From assembly GCA_029782215.1 (NCBI GenBank), contig JAKOVD010000002.1, positions 101,227 to 165,226 on the forward strand: DNA of 64,000 nucleotides, given 5' to 3'. This DNA comes from Chloroflexota bacterium. GTDB taxonomy: Bacteria; Chloroflexota; Anaerolineae; J102. Both the position numbers and the translations under genes were made by a program. The notes beneath the pieces are model-generated. The model had not been told where the DNA came from, ran no database searches, and was given only the letters and a program-made list of their open reading frames with translations. Below are positions 1 through 9,744 of this stretch, one piece after another. Positions within the stretch are counted from its first letter, which is position 1, and each line of letters opens with the position of its first letter.

Positions 1-1
1 C

Positions 2-2239
2 GGCCTGATCGTCAAGCTGCCGGCGGTGACGAAGGAGAAAGGAAATCTGGCCGGCCAGGGCAAGGGCTGGTGGTCCGGCGCCGGGGATATGGTCGATAAC
101 CGGGTCTACCGCAACTTCGACCTCACCGCCGCCACGGGCCAGATCATCTGGAGCTTCGACTCCTACTGGGACATCGAACAGGACTACGACTACGGCTACC
201 TCGAGGTCTCGACCGACGGCGGCGCCACGTGGACCAGCCAGGAAGACATGGATGGCGTGTTCACGGATGCGAATCCCAATGCACAGAACCTCGGTTGGGG
301 TCTGACGGGCGCCTCCAGCAAGGCCACGAGGTTGCGCTTCGATCTCTCGGCCTTCGCCGGCAAGACCATTGGCCTGCGCTTCCGGTACATTACCGATGCA
401 GGCGTGAACAAGCAGGGTTGGTTTGTGGACAACCTGTCGCTGGACGCCGGCAGCGTCAACCTGTACAAGAACGACCTGGAGACGGACTTCAGCGACTGGA
501 CGAACGAAGGTTGGGAGGTGGTTCCCTTCTCGCAGACCTTCGAGAAGTACTACCTGGCGGAGTGGCGCGATGTCAACGGCCTCTTCGATACGGCCCTGAA
601 TGACCCTTACCAGACAGTGTACAGCGACAGCGATGAGTGGGTGATCGACCACATGGCCTTCAACCCCGGTCTCGTCGTCATGCTGCGCGATACCGAGCAG
701 CCCTTCGACTATGAACTGGGCAGCAATCTGACGGCGGGGCCCAGCTTTGGGGCCAAGCATGGCTTGCTGACGGTTGAGTCGCACTTCATGCCCAAGCGGT
801 TCGATACCAAGTTCCCCAACGTGTCGGGTGGCTACGTAGGACCGAACCTTAACGGTCGCGTGCTGCCGGGCGATGGCTCCTTCGGGTTCAACACAACGAA
901 CACATGGACCTCGCGCCTGGGTGTTGACTATGCCCAGGGCATCTATGTCTGGCCGCCTCTCGAGACCAAGACTTGGGCAGGCGATCCCGGCGTGCCGGCG
1001 TTCCACGATAGCATGGGCTACCAGCCTGGTTACTTCTACCCCGGCAGCGGTTCACGCGTCTATTCCAATGACACGGATGCCAGCGCCGTGGTGCCTGCCA
1101 AGGGCAACTACACCACCAGGATCACGCGCATCAACGGCAGCCCCTTCTACCAGCTCTACGGCGTCGATCTCGGCACGACCGTCCTGGGCTCCGGCAACCC
1201 TGGCGATGACAACGTCCAGTACGGCGTCCATGTGCAGGTCGAGCAGCAGGCGAACGACCAGGGCACGGTGAAGTTCTGGAATGCTCTGTACGATGTCGAC
1301 GCCAGTGGCAGCGTTTCGGCGTCCACGGCGATGGTCGGCGATGAGGTCGGCTTCGACTTCTCCGCCACCAACATCGGCGGCGCCGGCAACTGGTTCTTCA
1401 TGATCCCGCTGCCTGCCGGCACGACCTATGTGGACGGCAGCGCTAGCGGCGGCCTGGTGCCTGTCAGCGATATGGGCGCTGCCGCCGCGGCGGTGCGGTC
1501 GGGCGCCAACGTGGCGGCCCTGGCGGCGCCGGACGCTGGCCAGGTCACCGGCTTCGTCTGGCTCTACTATGTGCCCACGGGGGAGAAGGGCGACTTCGGC
1601 TTCAAGGTCAACGTGGGCGATGGGGCTGCTGGCACCGTGCTGGCTGCCACCGCCACTGCGTACGACATGTGGAATGACGACACGTACCTGCAGGCTTACC
1701 GCACCGTCACCGCCGGCGACGTGCGCGTGGCCAAGACCGTCAGCCTGCCGTTGAAGTACGACACCTGGGTCAACGGCGGCGATACGGCGGTCAACTACAA
1801 CAGCTACGCCGCCCTGATCGGCCGCACCACCGGTTTGGACAACGTCCTCCTGAGCTTCGACCGCAGCCTGCTGCCGGCCGGACAGGAGATCACGGCGGCC
1901 ACGCTGGGCGTGCACGTCAGCGGCCAGTCGGGCCAGTTCGGCAAGAGCCTGGTGGCGTCCAACGTCAACGCTTTCGACCCGATGACGGTCACCTACGCCA
2001 GCGCGCCGCTGACCTACAACCCCGGCTCTGCCGTGGCGGTGCCCGATGCCGATCCTGAGATGGCCTTCGACGTGGCCTCGCAGGTGGCGGCGTGGGACGC
2101 TGCCGGCGCCCAGGCAGCAGACAGCATGGGCAGCCTGGCAGTCTCGGCCGGCGGTCCCTGGGGCCGTGTGATCATGGACAGCCTGGAGACCTATCAGGGC
2201 CATCCGGCGGAGCTGACGGTCACCTACCTGCCGAAGTAA
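2..2239 (+). CDS. Immune inhibitor A-like (M6 peptidase family) secreted protein, C-terminal part
   Basis: The reading frame is open to the left edge, so the catalytic domain and signal peptide lie outside the window. The visible part begins with a stretch characteristic of the region after the M6 catalytic domain of immune inhibitor A proteins (WWSGAGD motif, alternating beta-strand segments, GWFVDNLSLD). It continues with a second jelly-roll-like half to about residue 430. Then comes a DUF11/CARDB-like beta domain (about 430-570), and finally a DNRLRE/CBM96-like domain (about 575-737) that probably binds carbohydrate or surfaces. No HExxH zinc site is present in the visible part. The role is probably extracellular proteolysis or adhesion. 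It ends at a strong hairpin shared with the convergent pgm gene. Confidence 0.8.
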   Translation, partial: GLIVKLPAVTKEKGNLAGQGKGWWSGAGDMVDNRVYRNFDLTAATGQIIWSFDSYWDIEQDYDYGYLEVSTDGGATWTSQEDMDGVFTDANPNAQNLGWGLTGASSKATRLRFDLSAFAGKTIGLRFRYITDAGVNKQGWFVDNLSLDAGSVNLYKNDLETDFSDWTNEGWEVVPFSQTFEKYYLAEWRDVNGLFDTALNDPYQTVYSDSDEWVIDHMAFNPGLVVMLRDTEQPFDYELGSNLTAGPSFGAKHGLLTVESHFMPKRFDTKFPNVSGGYVGPNLNGRVLPGDGSFGFNTTNTWTSRLGVDYAQGIYVWPPLETKTWAGDPGVPAFHDSMGYQPGYFYPGSGSRVYSNDTDASAVVPAKGNYTTRITRINGSPFYQLYGVDLGTTVLGSGNPGDDNVQYGVHVQVEQQANDQGTVKFWNALYDVDASGSVSASTAMVGDEVGFDFSATNIGGAGNWFFMIPLPAGTTYVDGSASGGLVPVSDMGAAAAAVRSGANVAALAAPDAGQVTGFVWLYYVPTGEKGDFGFKVNVGDGAAGTVLAATATAYDMWNDDTYLQAYRTVTAGDVRVAKTVSLPLKYDTWVNGGDTAVNYNSYAALIGRTTGLDNVLLSFDRSLLPAGQEITAATLGVHVSGQSGQFGKSLVASNVNAFDPMTVTYASAPLTYNPGSAVAVPDADPEMAFDVASQVAAWDAAGAQAADSMGSLAVSAGGPWGRVIMDSLETYQGHPAELTVTYLPK

Positions 2240-2293
2240 CTCCAACCCGGGTCAGAGCGCAACCAGCGCCATCCTGACCCGCCCTCTTCGACA

Positions 2294-2335
2294 ACAGACC
2301 CTAAAGGTCTTGAAGACCTTTAGGGTCTGTCCTTT

Positions 2336-2337
<2 letters not shown>
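2294..2337. terminator. Bidirectional hairpin terminator between convergent genes
   Basis: Perfect inverted repeat with 18-bp arms (2294-2311 and 2313-2330) around a single central base, followed on the plus strand by CCTTTT. It lies between the stop of the M6-family gene and the stop of pgm, so it can serve both directions. Confidence 0.8.
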
Positions 2338-3988
<1,651 letters not shown>

Positions 3989-4028
3989 GGTTGGACTCCC
4001 GAACAAGAGTGAGGCAGAGAGGTGCGGA

Positions 4029-4170
4029 TCAGAGGGTCATCAAAGTGCAGGTGGCCTGGGCAATGGCAACGAGCTTGCCCGCCGGATTGAAGACGCGGGC
4101 AGCGAGCAAGATCTGGGTGCGGGTGCGCTCCACGACGGTTCCTTCCACATCGATGCCCGCATTTGCGCCA
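4029..4170 (-). pseudogene. Remnant of a hotdog-fold (PaaI-like) thioesterase, C-terminal end only
   Basis: About 46 codons, ending at TGA 4029, read GIDVEGTVVERTRTQ followed by LLAARVFNPAGKLVA and a CTLM end. This resembles the last beta strands of acyl-CoA/PaaI-type hotdog thioesterases. No ATG or GTG start with a ribosome-binding site precedes it. Upstream, the frame runs into the stop codon of the cysteine-cluster gene at 4203-4205. A second frame starting with ATG at 4188 (MNDALMAQMRAS) could be an earlier piece of the same gene separated by a frameshift. The N-terminal catalytic half is missing. Either a decayed gene or a sequencing frameshift is possible; the identification rests on a short segment. 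Confidence 0.4.
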
Positions 4171-4202
4171 TCAGAGCATCGTTCATAAGGCTTTGTTCTC
4201 CG

Positions 4203-4496
4203 CTAGAGCGGCTGGACCGGGCCAGACTGGGTGGCCGCCGGTTCGGGGCGCGTCGCCCATTCCAGCCACGCCAGCAGCGCCAGGGCCTCGTCGCGATCGC
4301 TGCCGCAGATGTCCGGCGCCGGACGCAGGTTGTTGCAGACGGCAGGACGCTCCGGCCGGCCGTAGATGGCGCAGCGGTAGTCCGATGTCAGGTGGACGCA
4401 GTGCCTGCCTGCCGGTTTGCCATCCGGCATGCCGGGAATCGGAGAGGAGATGGAAAGGGCGATGCAGCAGGCCCCGCAGCCGGTGCGACAGTTCAT
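4203..4496 (-). CDS. YkgJ/YeiW-type cysteine-cluster protein
   Basis: A 97-aa protein with an N-terminal MNCRTGCGACC cluster (Cys3, 7, 10, 11) and further cysteines near 33, 42, 53 and 62. The SISSPIPGMPDGKPAG segment and spacing closely resemble E. coli YeiW (UPF0153), in the YkgJ family of putative zinc- or iron-chelating proteins. The biochemical role of this family is not established. It lies 72 bp downstream of the PEBP gene on the same strand and may be the last gene of the ctaG transcript. Its stop is followed by the thioesterase remnant in the same frame. Confidence 0.8.
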   Translation of the reverse strand: MNCRTGCGACCIALSISSPIPGMPDGKPAGRHCVHLTSDYRCAIYGRPERPAVCNNLRPAPDICGSDRDEALALLAWLEWATRPEPAATQSGPVQPL

Positions 4497-4568
4497 CGGG
4501 AATCCTCATTGCCGCTGTCCGCCAGCCTGCGCCGCCGGCGACACGGAGCACGCCACACGCAGCCCATC

Positions 4569-5156
4569 CTACTTGCGCTGGTAGGCGCCCATGAGCTGGC
4601 CCTGGTCGAGAATGTGGCCGCGCATCGCCTGCAGCAGGTTGGCCTTGGTGGCGCCGGCGGCGAGATCGAGCCGCCTGTCAAGAGCGTAGAGCTTGAAGAA
4701 ATAGCGGTGAGGGGTCCCACGCGGGGGACAAGGACCATTGTACCCCAGCGTGTTGAAGTCGTTCTTACCCTGCAGCGCCCCGCCGGCCGGTGAGAGCGTT
4801 TTGGCAACGCCCTCCGGTAGGGTGGTCGCATCCCCGGGCAGGTTGTAGAGCACCCAATGGACCCAGTCGCCGGCCGGCGCATCTGGATCGTCCACGACCA
4901 GGGCCAGGCTCACCGTGCCCACCGGCGGCTGGCTCCAGGCCAGCGGCGGCGAAAGGTCCTCGCCCTGGCAAGTGTGGCGCGCTGGGATGGCAGCGCCGTC
5001 GGCAAACGCGGAACTGGTCAGCCTGATGGTCATCGAAGCCTCCTGCGAAACGGACGCCGCCGGCGCAGGCGCTGGGGTGCAGCCGGCGCATGCAAGACAA
5101 ATCAGTGCACAGAGGGTGCCAAGGAACAGCGGAGCCGCATGGCGGTGCACGGGCAT
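4569..5156 (-). CDS. YbhB/YbcL-family (PEBP-like) lipoprotein
   Basis: About 195 aa. It starts with a hydrophobic signal segment ending in CAGC, a non-standard lipobox, so lipoprotein status is probable rather than certain. The rest is a phosphatidylethanolamine-binding-protein fold with the DPDAPAGDWVHWV ligand-site motif and the GPCPPRGTPHRYFF segment typical of bacterial Raf-kinase-inhibitor-like proteins. Function in bacteria is largely unknown. The ATG at 5156 starts one base after the stop of the upstream gene (TGAGATG), so the two are translationally close. A longer open frame upstream overlaps the neighbour completely and was not used. Confidence 0.85.
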   Translation of the reverse strand: MPVHRHAAPLFLGTLCALICLACAGCTPAPAPAASVSQEASMTIRLTSSAFADGAAIPARHTCQGEDLSPPLAWSQPPVGTVSLALVVDDPDAPAGDWVHWVLYNLPGDATTLPEGVAKTLSPAGGALQGKNDFNTLGYNGPCPPRGTPHRYFFKLYALDRRLDLAAGATKANLLQAMRGHILDQGQLMGAYQRK

Positions 5157-5157
5157 C

Positions 5158-5685
5158 TCAACCGGCAGGATGGGCGGCATCCCTGCGGGAGCGCAGCAGC
5201 CGCCAGCCAACGGCGGCGACCAGAACGACGCCGACGCCCACCAGGCCGATGGGCAGCCAGTTGGGGCCGGCCGGCCGCACCGGCAGGATGAAGGTGGCTG
5301 TGCCCGTGCCCGCAGGGCCAGCGACAGCGAGGCTGAACTGCCACTCGCCGGTCGCTGGCAGCTCCATGTCAGCCTCGTAGAAGATCGGAACGGCGGCGTT
5401 GGCGTGGGTGGCGTCTGCCTCCACCGCGGGGCCGCCGGCCTGGGCTGCGGTGACATGGATGGCCGGTTCGGTCACGGCGGCGCCGGAGCTGGCGTCGGCC
5501 AGGGCGGCCGTGACGTGCACTTTCCCGACCACGGCCGGGTCGGGGCTGGTCCACGCCGACAGCAGGTATGCGCCCACTGGTTCATTGGTGAGCTGGGGCT
5601 TGCCGCCACCGTGCGCGAGCACCGGCAGGCCGGCGAGGAAGGCTACTAGAACGCAAACGGTGATCGCCATCAGCAGACGTCGCAT
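5158..5685 (-). CDS. YtkA/FixH-like exported, membrane-anchored protein
   Basis: A 175-aa protein with an N-terminal signal peptide ending at VLAHGGG, an Ig-like beta domain of about 110 residues (EWQFSLAVAGP strand near its end), and a C-terminal membrane helix (WLPIGLVGVGVVLVAAVGW) followed by a basic tail. This organisation fits the YtkA/FixH/CopC-like proteins often found beside ctaG and cytochrome oxidase genes, where a role in copper delivery or oxidase assembly is suspected. No clear copper-ligand cluster is visible beyond the His-Gly-rich start, so the function is inferred from context. The start codon is 4 bp downstream of the ctaG stop. Confidence 0.6.
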   Translation of the reverse strand: MRRLLMAITVCVLVAFLAGLPVLAHGGGKPQLTNEPVGAYLLSAWTSPDPAVVGKVHVTAALADASSGAAVTEPAIHVTAAQAGGPAVEADATHANAAVPIFYEADMELPATGEWQFSLAVAGPAGTGTATFILPVRPAGPNWLPIGLVGVGVVLVAAVGWRLLRSRRDAAHPAG

Positions 5686-5689
5686 GGTC

Positions 5690-6688
5690 TCACGCCTTGT
5701 TCAGCGAATGCGGTTCCACAGGATCTGGCGGCGTCTCGAAGCCCGGCGCGCGCAGGGCGTCTTCGGTCGCCCACATGCCGGCGGGGAGCGGCGCTTTGGC
5801 CTCCTCGGCCTGGAAATGCTTGGCCACCAGCACCAGCGCCTGCACCATGTACATCATAGTGGCTTCTTCCAGCATGATGACGCCACCGTAGATCTGGTCC
5901 GTCATGACCGAGATGCCCCAGATGCGCGGCACTGTCGTGTAGTAGACGAACAGCGGTTCGGACGAGAAGGTGATGGCGAGACCCAGAATCATGTTGGGCA
6001 CCGCCGCCGATAGGGTATAGCCTGCACGCTTCAGGTAGGGCATGGGATGGTGCAGCCAGGGGGTGGCCCCGGTGACGATCCATGCAAACAGCATGCCTGC
6101 AGCGAAGAAGTTCAGATGTTCGAGGTCATGGACATAGCGGTTCTGCAGCGTCAGGCTGTACAGGCGCCCGTCGTGCCAGACCCAGACCGTTGCCGCCAGA
6201 AAAATCCAGATCGTGGCCGGCGTGATGATGCGGCTGAGCGTCAGGCGGAAAGGTGATGAACCCGCCATCAGCCGCCCGGCCGGCCGGCGCAGGCGCCGGG
6301 GCAAGCCCCACATCAAGAAGGGATAGGGATTGCCCAGCCAGAGCAGCGGCGGCACAAACATGATCAACAGGGTGTGTTGGATCATGTGGACGAAAAAGAG
6401 CAGCGAAGCGTACAGGTCCAGCCCCGAGGCCAGGGCGAGGATGAGCAGCGCCAGGCCGGTGAAATAGGAGACCAACCGCCAGGGTGAAGCCAGCCGGCGC
6501 TGAGTGCTTTGCATGATGCGGCCGCCGGCCGTCACCTGGCTGTACTGCTGGCGGGCGTGCCGGACACTCGTCGTCCTGTAGATGGTCAGCCATCCTCGCA
6601 GGTAGACGATGCCAAACAACGCCGGCACGATCAGCACCGGAAGCCGCCACTCCCAGGTGGTGAACATCGCCGTCAAGAACTCAATCAT
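5690..6688 (-). CDS. ctaG: Cytochrome c oxidase assembly factor CtaG (caa3 type)
   Basis: A 332-aa polytopic membrane protein with about seven hydrophobic segments and the pattern of the caa3_CtaG family: paired histidines in HMIQHTLLI, the PPLLWLGNP loop, and a conserved WHDGRLYSLTL and HDLEHLNF region. The family is needed for copper-A/copper-B centre assembly of caa3 oxidases in Bacillus. It begins 23 bp after the terminator that follows ctaE. I see no promoter in that gap, so it is probably reached by read-through from the oxidase genes. Confidence 0.9.
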   Translation of the reverse strand: MIEFLTAMFTTWEWRLPVLIVPALFGIVYLRGWLTIYRTTSVRHARQQYSQVTAGGRIMQSTQRRLASPWRLVSYFTGLALLILALASGLDLYASLLFFVHMIQHTLLIMFVPPLLWLGNPYPFLMWGLPRRLRRPAGRLMAGSSPFRLTLSRIITPATIWIFLAATVWVWHDGRLYSLTLQNRYVHDLEHLNFFAAGMLFAWIVTGATPWLHHPMPYLKRAGYTLSAAVPNMILGLAITFSSEPLFVYYTTVPRIWGISVMTDQIYGGVIMLEEATMMYMVQALVLVAKHFQAEEAKAPLPAGMWATEDALRAPGFETPPDPVEPHSLNKA

Positions 6689-6710
6689 GGTTTCAAGTTT
6701 ACCACTTGGG

Positions 6711-6748
6711 CCAAAAAAGAGCGGGGTGGCCCTATCGAGCCACCCCGC
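6711..6748 (-). terminator. Rho-independent terminator after the cytochrome oxidase genes
   Basis: On the minus strand a perfect 10-bp stem (arms 6739-6748 and 6721-6730, GCGGGGTGGC paired with GCCACCCCGC) with an 8-nt loop is followed by TCTTTTTT. It lies 25 bp beyond the ctaE stop and probably attenuates transcription into ctaG. Confidence 0.9.
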
Positions 6749-6772
6749 CTGTGACAGCAGATGCGGAAGCGT

Positions 6773-7381
6773 TTAGTGGGCCATCGGGCCCACCGCGGTA
6801 CCCATCAGGTACAGCGCCGGGTAGAAGAAGATCCACACCACATCGACGAAATGCCAGTAGATGGCGCCGGCTTCCACGGCGAAGTGCTGCTCGGGCGTGA
6901 AGTGCCGCTTGTAACCGCGGTAGGCGAGGATGAGCAGGAAGATGATGCCGGTAAGGACGTGGAAGGCATGCATCCCGGTCATGAAGAAGAAGACGCCGCC
7001 GTAGATGCCAAACTCACCCGGCATCGAGGGCCGGACCGGCGCCGAAGGCCACTCGACGAAGACCACGCCGACCAAAAAGGCGGTGCCCAGGACGATCGTG
7101 ATCAGGATGCTGCGCAGGAACTCCCCGCGATCGCCGAAGCGGATCGCCATCTCCGCCCGGTTCATGAAAAAGCTGCTGAGCAGGAGCACGGAGGTGACGA
7201 TCAGGCCGAGGGTCTGATCCAGGTGCGGCCGCGTCGCGCCCCAGAGGTAGAAGCGCGAGGCCAGGATGCCGGCGAAGAGAAAGGTTTCGGAGAGGATGAA
7301 CAGCCACAGGCCCAGACGGTTCATGACGAGCCGCTTGGCCGGGGAAATGGTGCTGACGTGGGCGTGGGCTTCGGCGGTCAT
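6773..7381 (-). CDS. ctaE: Cytochrome c oxidase subunit III
   Basis: A 202-aa, five-helix subunit III of the short caa3 type. It shows the characteristic GLWLFILSETFLFAG first helix, the FMTGMHAFHVLTG helix with conserved histidines, and the C-terminal HFVDVVWIFFYP signature. It stabilises the catalytic core and the proton-uptake route from the membrane. The start codon overlaps the subunit IV stop (ATGA at 7378-7381), indicating translational coupling. Confidence 0.95.
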   Translation of the reverse strand: MTAEAHAHVSTISPAKRLVMNRLGLWLFILSETFLFAGILASRFYLWGATRPHLDQTLGLIVTSVLLLSSFFMNRAEMAIRFGDRGEFLRSILITIVLGTAFLVGVVFVEWPSAPVRPSMPGEFGIYGGVFFFMTGMHAFHVLTGIIFLLILAYRGYKRHFTPEQHFAVEAGAIYWHFVDVVWIFFYPALYLMGTAVGPMAH

Positions 7382-7605
7382 GAGTGTGCGGTCTCCTCGC
7401 TGGCGAAAACCTCAGAGATGTGCATGAAATTCTGAGCGATGATCGCCGCCTTGATCAGAAGAATCACAAACAGAATCGTGATCGACTGTAGTTGGATGGC
7501 GATGTAGAGTTCGACGATGGTGAGCAGGGCCAAGACGAGCAGAACAAGCCAGCCGCGGCGGAAGGCCAGTTTCTCGGTGAGCGCTTTGGGCTTGATTTCT
7601 CCCAT
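7378..7605 (-). CDS. ctaF: Cytochrome c oxidase subunit IV (prokaryotic type)
   Basis: A small protein of 75 aa with two or three hydrophobic helices (GWLVLLVLALLTIVELY, then ITILFVILLIKAAIIAQ) and the NFMHI segment seen in prokaryotic subunit IV of caa3/bo3-type oxidases. The ATG at 7605 follows an AGGAG sequence 11 nt upstream. An earlier in-frame start would overlap the end of ctaD. Position between subunits I and III supports the call. Confidence 0.85.
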   Translation of the reverse strand: MGEIKPKALTEKLAFRRGWLVLLVLALLTIVELYIAIQLQSITILFVILLIKAAIIAQNFMHISEVFASEETAHS

Positions 7606-7624
7606 GAGATGGCTATCTCCTGTG

Positions 7625-9688
7625 TTACTGGGCAGCGGGCGTGGCGACGGGGGCAAGACCGCCCTGGGCCGGGGCAGCGTCGTGACTTGAATGCGAGGGC
7701 GTCATGTTGACGTAGGCCGAGCCGGGCAGGCCGTAGTCATAGGGCTCACCGATCACTTCGAAAGGCTGCGCGTAGCTGTGCTCGGGGATCGGCGAAGGGA
7801 TCTGCCATTCGGGCGAACGCGAACCCCAGGGGTTGGGGACGGCGACCTCGCCCCGGCGGGCGCTGCGAAGCAAGCCGATGACGCCGATCAGAATGCCGAT
7901 GAAAATGGTGAAACCGGCCAGGGTGATGATGATGTTGCCGCCCTGGACGCCCAACGAGGGGTCGTAGTCGGCGATGCGGCGGCGCATGCCCAACAGACCG
8001 ATACGGGCCATCGTGAGCGACATCACGTAGAACCCGGCGGTCTGCATGGCGAAGTGGACACGGCCGAAACGCTCGCTGTACATGCGGCCCGTGATCTTCG
8101 GGAACCAGTAGTAGAGCGCCGCAAAGAAGGGGAAGACGAACCCGCCGAACATCGTAGCGTGGAAGTGGCCGACGACGAAGTAGGTGTCGTGCATGTGCAG
8201 GTCGGTGGGCACCGTCGCCAGCGGGGGGCCGGTGAGACCGCCGATAAGAAAGACCGCGATCGAGGCCAGGACGAAGAGCATCGGTGTGGGGAAGAAGAGC
8301 TTGCCGCGCCACATCGTGCCCATCCAGCTAAAGAACTTGATGCCGGTGGGAATAGCCACCAGCATGGTGGTGTACATGAAGGCCAGCCGCATGCTGTTGG
8401 GCAGGCCGGCGGTGAACATGTGGTGCGCCCACACCAGGAAGCCGAGCAGGGCGATAGCCAGGCTCGACAGGGCGATCCACTTGTAGCCAAACAGCGGCTT
8501 GCGGGAGAAGACAGGCAGGAGCTCGCTGATGATGCCCAGGCCGGGCAGGATGAAGACGTAGACCGCCGGGTGCGAATAGAACCAGAAGAGGTTCTGGTAG
8601 AGCAGCACGTTGCCGCCCTGGGCGGGGTTGAAGAAGCCCAGGCCCAACTGCCGCTCAACGACCACCATCAGGAAGGAGAGGCCGATGAACTGGGTGGCCG
8701 TGAGCTGGATCAGCGAGGTGGAGAGTACGGCCCAGACGAAGATGGGCATGCGGAAGAGGGACATGCCCGGCGCCCGCAACTTTAGCGTCGTCACGATCAC
8801 GTTCAGCGACCCCAGGATCGAGGAGAAGCCGAAGAAGAAGATGCCGAGCATGAAGAAGTTCGTGCCCAGGGCGCCGCGCACGCTCAGCGGCGCATAGCCC
8901 GTCCAGCCCGTATCCCAGCCGCCAAAGAAGATGGCCATGATGATCATGAGGGCGCTGGGGACGGTGATCCAGTAGGCGAAGCCATTCAAGCGCGGAAAGG
9001 CCATGTCGTTGGCGCCGAGCATCAAGGGCACCAGGTAGTTGGCCATGCCGCCCACCCCCAGCAGGATCGAGGCGATCATGATGATGCCGTGCATGCTGAT
9101 GAGGGTGTTGAACGTGTTGGGTGTGACCACCTGCATACCCGGCGCCAGCAACTCAGTGCGGAAGATCATCGCCAGCGAACCGGCGAAACCCATGACCAGG
9201 ATGCCCGTGATCGTGTACTGGACGCCGATCACCTTGTGGTTCTGGTCAAAGCCGAAGTAGCGGAACCAGCCGGGCTTGCCGGGAGGGGGGCCCGTCTGTT
9301 CGGGCGTATGAATGCCGACCACCCACTTGAGCCAGTCGGACAGGGCGCCGAGGAAGAGCAGGAAGAACAAGGGGGCAAGGACAGCTCCCGACGTCCAGGC
9401 CGCCGCCGGATCCCACGGGGTCATGCCAAGGGCGGTGCGGATAGCCATGTTGCCCAGGATGCCGACGATGAAACCGAGTCCCATGCCGACCAGGCCGCGG
9501 GGCAGGCCGAGGTCCTTGTCGATAGCGAACATGAGGCCGATCAGACCGGTGATGAATCCCGTCACCAGCAGCGGCATCAGGTTCGCATCGACGGGCGGAA
9601 TCCCGATAATGGCGCGCATCGCGGTCAGCACGACCACGCCGGCCAGGGCCCCGATGAGGAAGCCGATTAGAACACGAACATAACGCAT
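7625..9688 (-). CDS. ctaD: Cytochrome c oxidase subunit I, A2-type, with extended N-terminal membrane region
   Basis: Catalytic subunit of the terminal oxidase. Visible ligands are the heme a His in LISMHGIIM (about residue 198), the Cu-B His in YSHPAVY (about 372), the two Cu-B histidines in WAHHMFTAG (about 421) and the heme a3/heme a pair in VGHFHATMFGG (about 508). The helix-VI motif is YSHP rather than GHPE, which marks the A2 class, where Tyr-Ser replaces the A1 glutamate. At 687 aa it is over 100 residues longer than usual. The excess is N-terminal (residues 1-140), with about four hydrophobic segments before the usual start of the fold. AGGAGAG precedes the ATG. Confidence 0.96.
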   Translation of the reverse strand: MRYVRVLIGFLIGALAGVVVLTAMRAIIGIPPVDANLMPLLVTGFITGLIGLMFAIDKDLGLPRGLVGMGLGFIVGILGNMAIRTALGMTPWDPAAAWTSGAVLAPLFFLLFLGALSDWLKWVVGIHTPEQTGPPPGKPGWFRYFGFDQNHKVIGVQYTITGILVMGFAGSLAMIFRTELLAPGMQVVTPNTFNTLISMHGIIMIASILLGVGGMANYLVPLMLGANDMAFPRLNGFAYWITVPSALMIIMAIFFGGWDTGWTGYAPLSVRGALGTNFFMLGIFFFGFSSILGSLNVIVTTLKLRAPGMSLFRMPIFVWAVLSTSLIQLTATQFIGLSFLMVVVERQLGLGFFNPAQGGNVLLYQNLFWFYSHPAVYVFILPGLGIISELLPVFSRKPLFGYKWIALSSLAIALLGFLVWAHHMFTAGLPNSMRLAFMYTTMLVAIPTGIKFFSWMGTMWRGKLFFPTPMLFVLASIAVFLIGGLTGPPLATVPTDLHMHDTYFVVGHFHATMFGGFVFPFFAALYYWFPKITGRMYSERFGRVHFAMQTAGFYVMSLTMARIGLLGMRRRIADYDPSLGVQGGNIIITLAGFTIFIGILIGVIGLLRSARRGEVAVPNPWGSRSPEWQIPSPIPEHSYAQPFEVIGEPYDYGLPGSAYVNMTPSHSSHDAAPAQGGLAPVATPAAQ

Positions 9689-9744
9689 AGATTGCTCTCC
9701 TGGATGAAGGAGGAAGGAGTGACGGGTGCTATAGAGGGTCGGGG

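Noticed and set aside
4569..5456. 295-codon version of the PEBP gene
   Set aside because: The first 100 codons overlap the YtkA/FixH-like gene in another frame and are non-homologous; a signal peptide begins at 5156.
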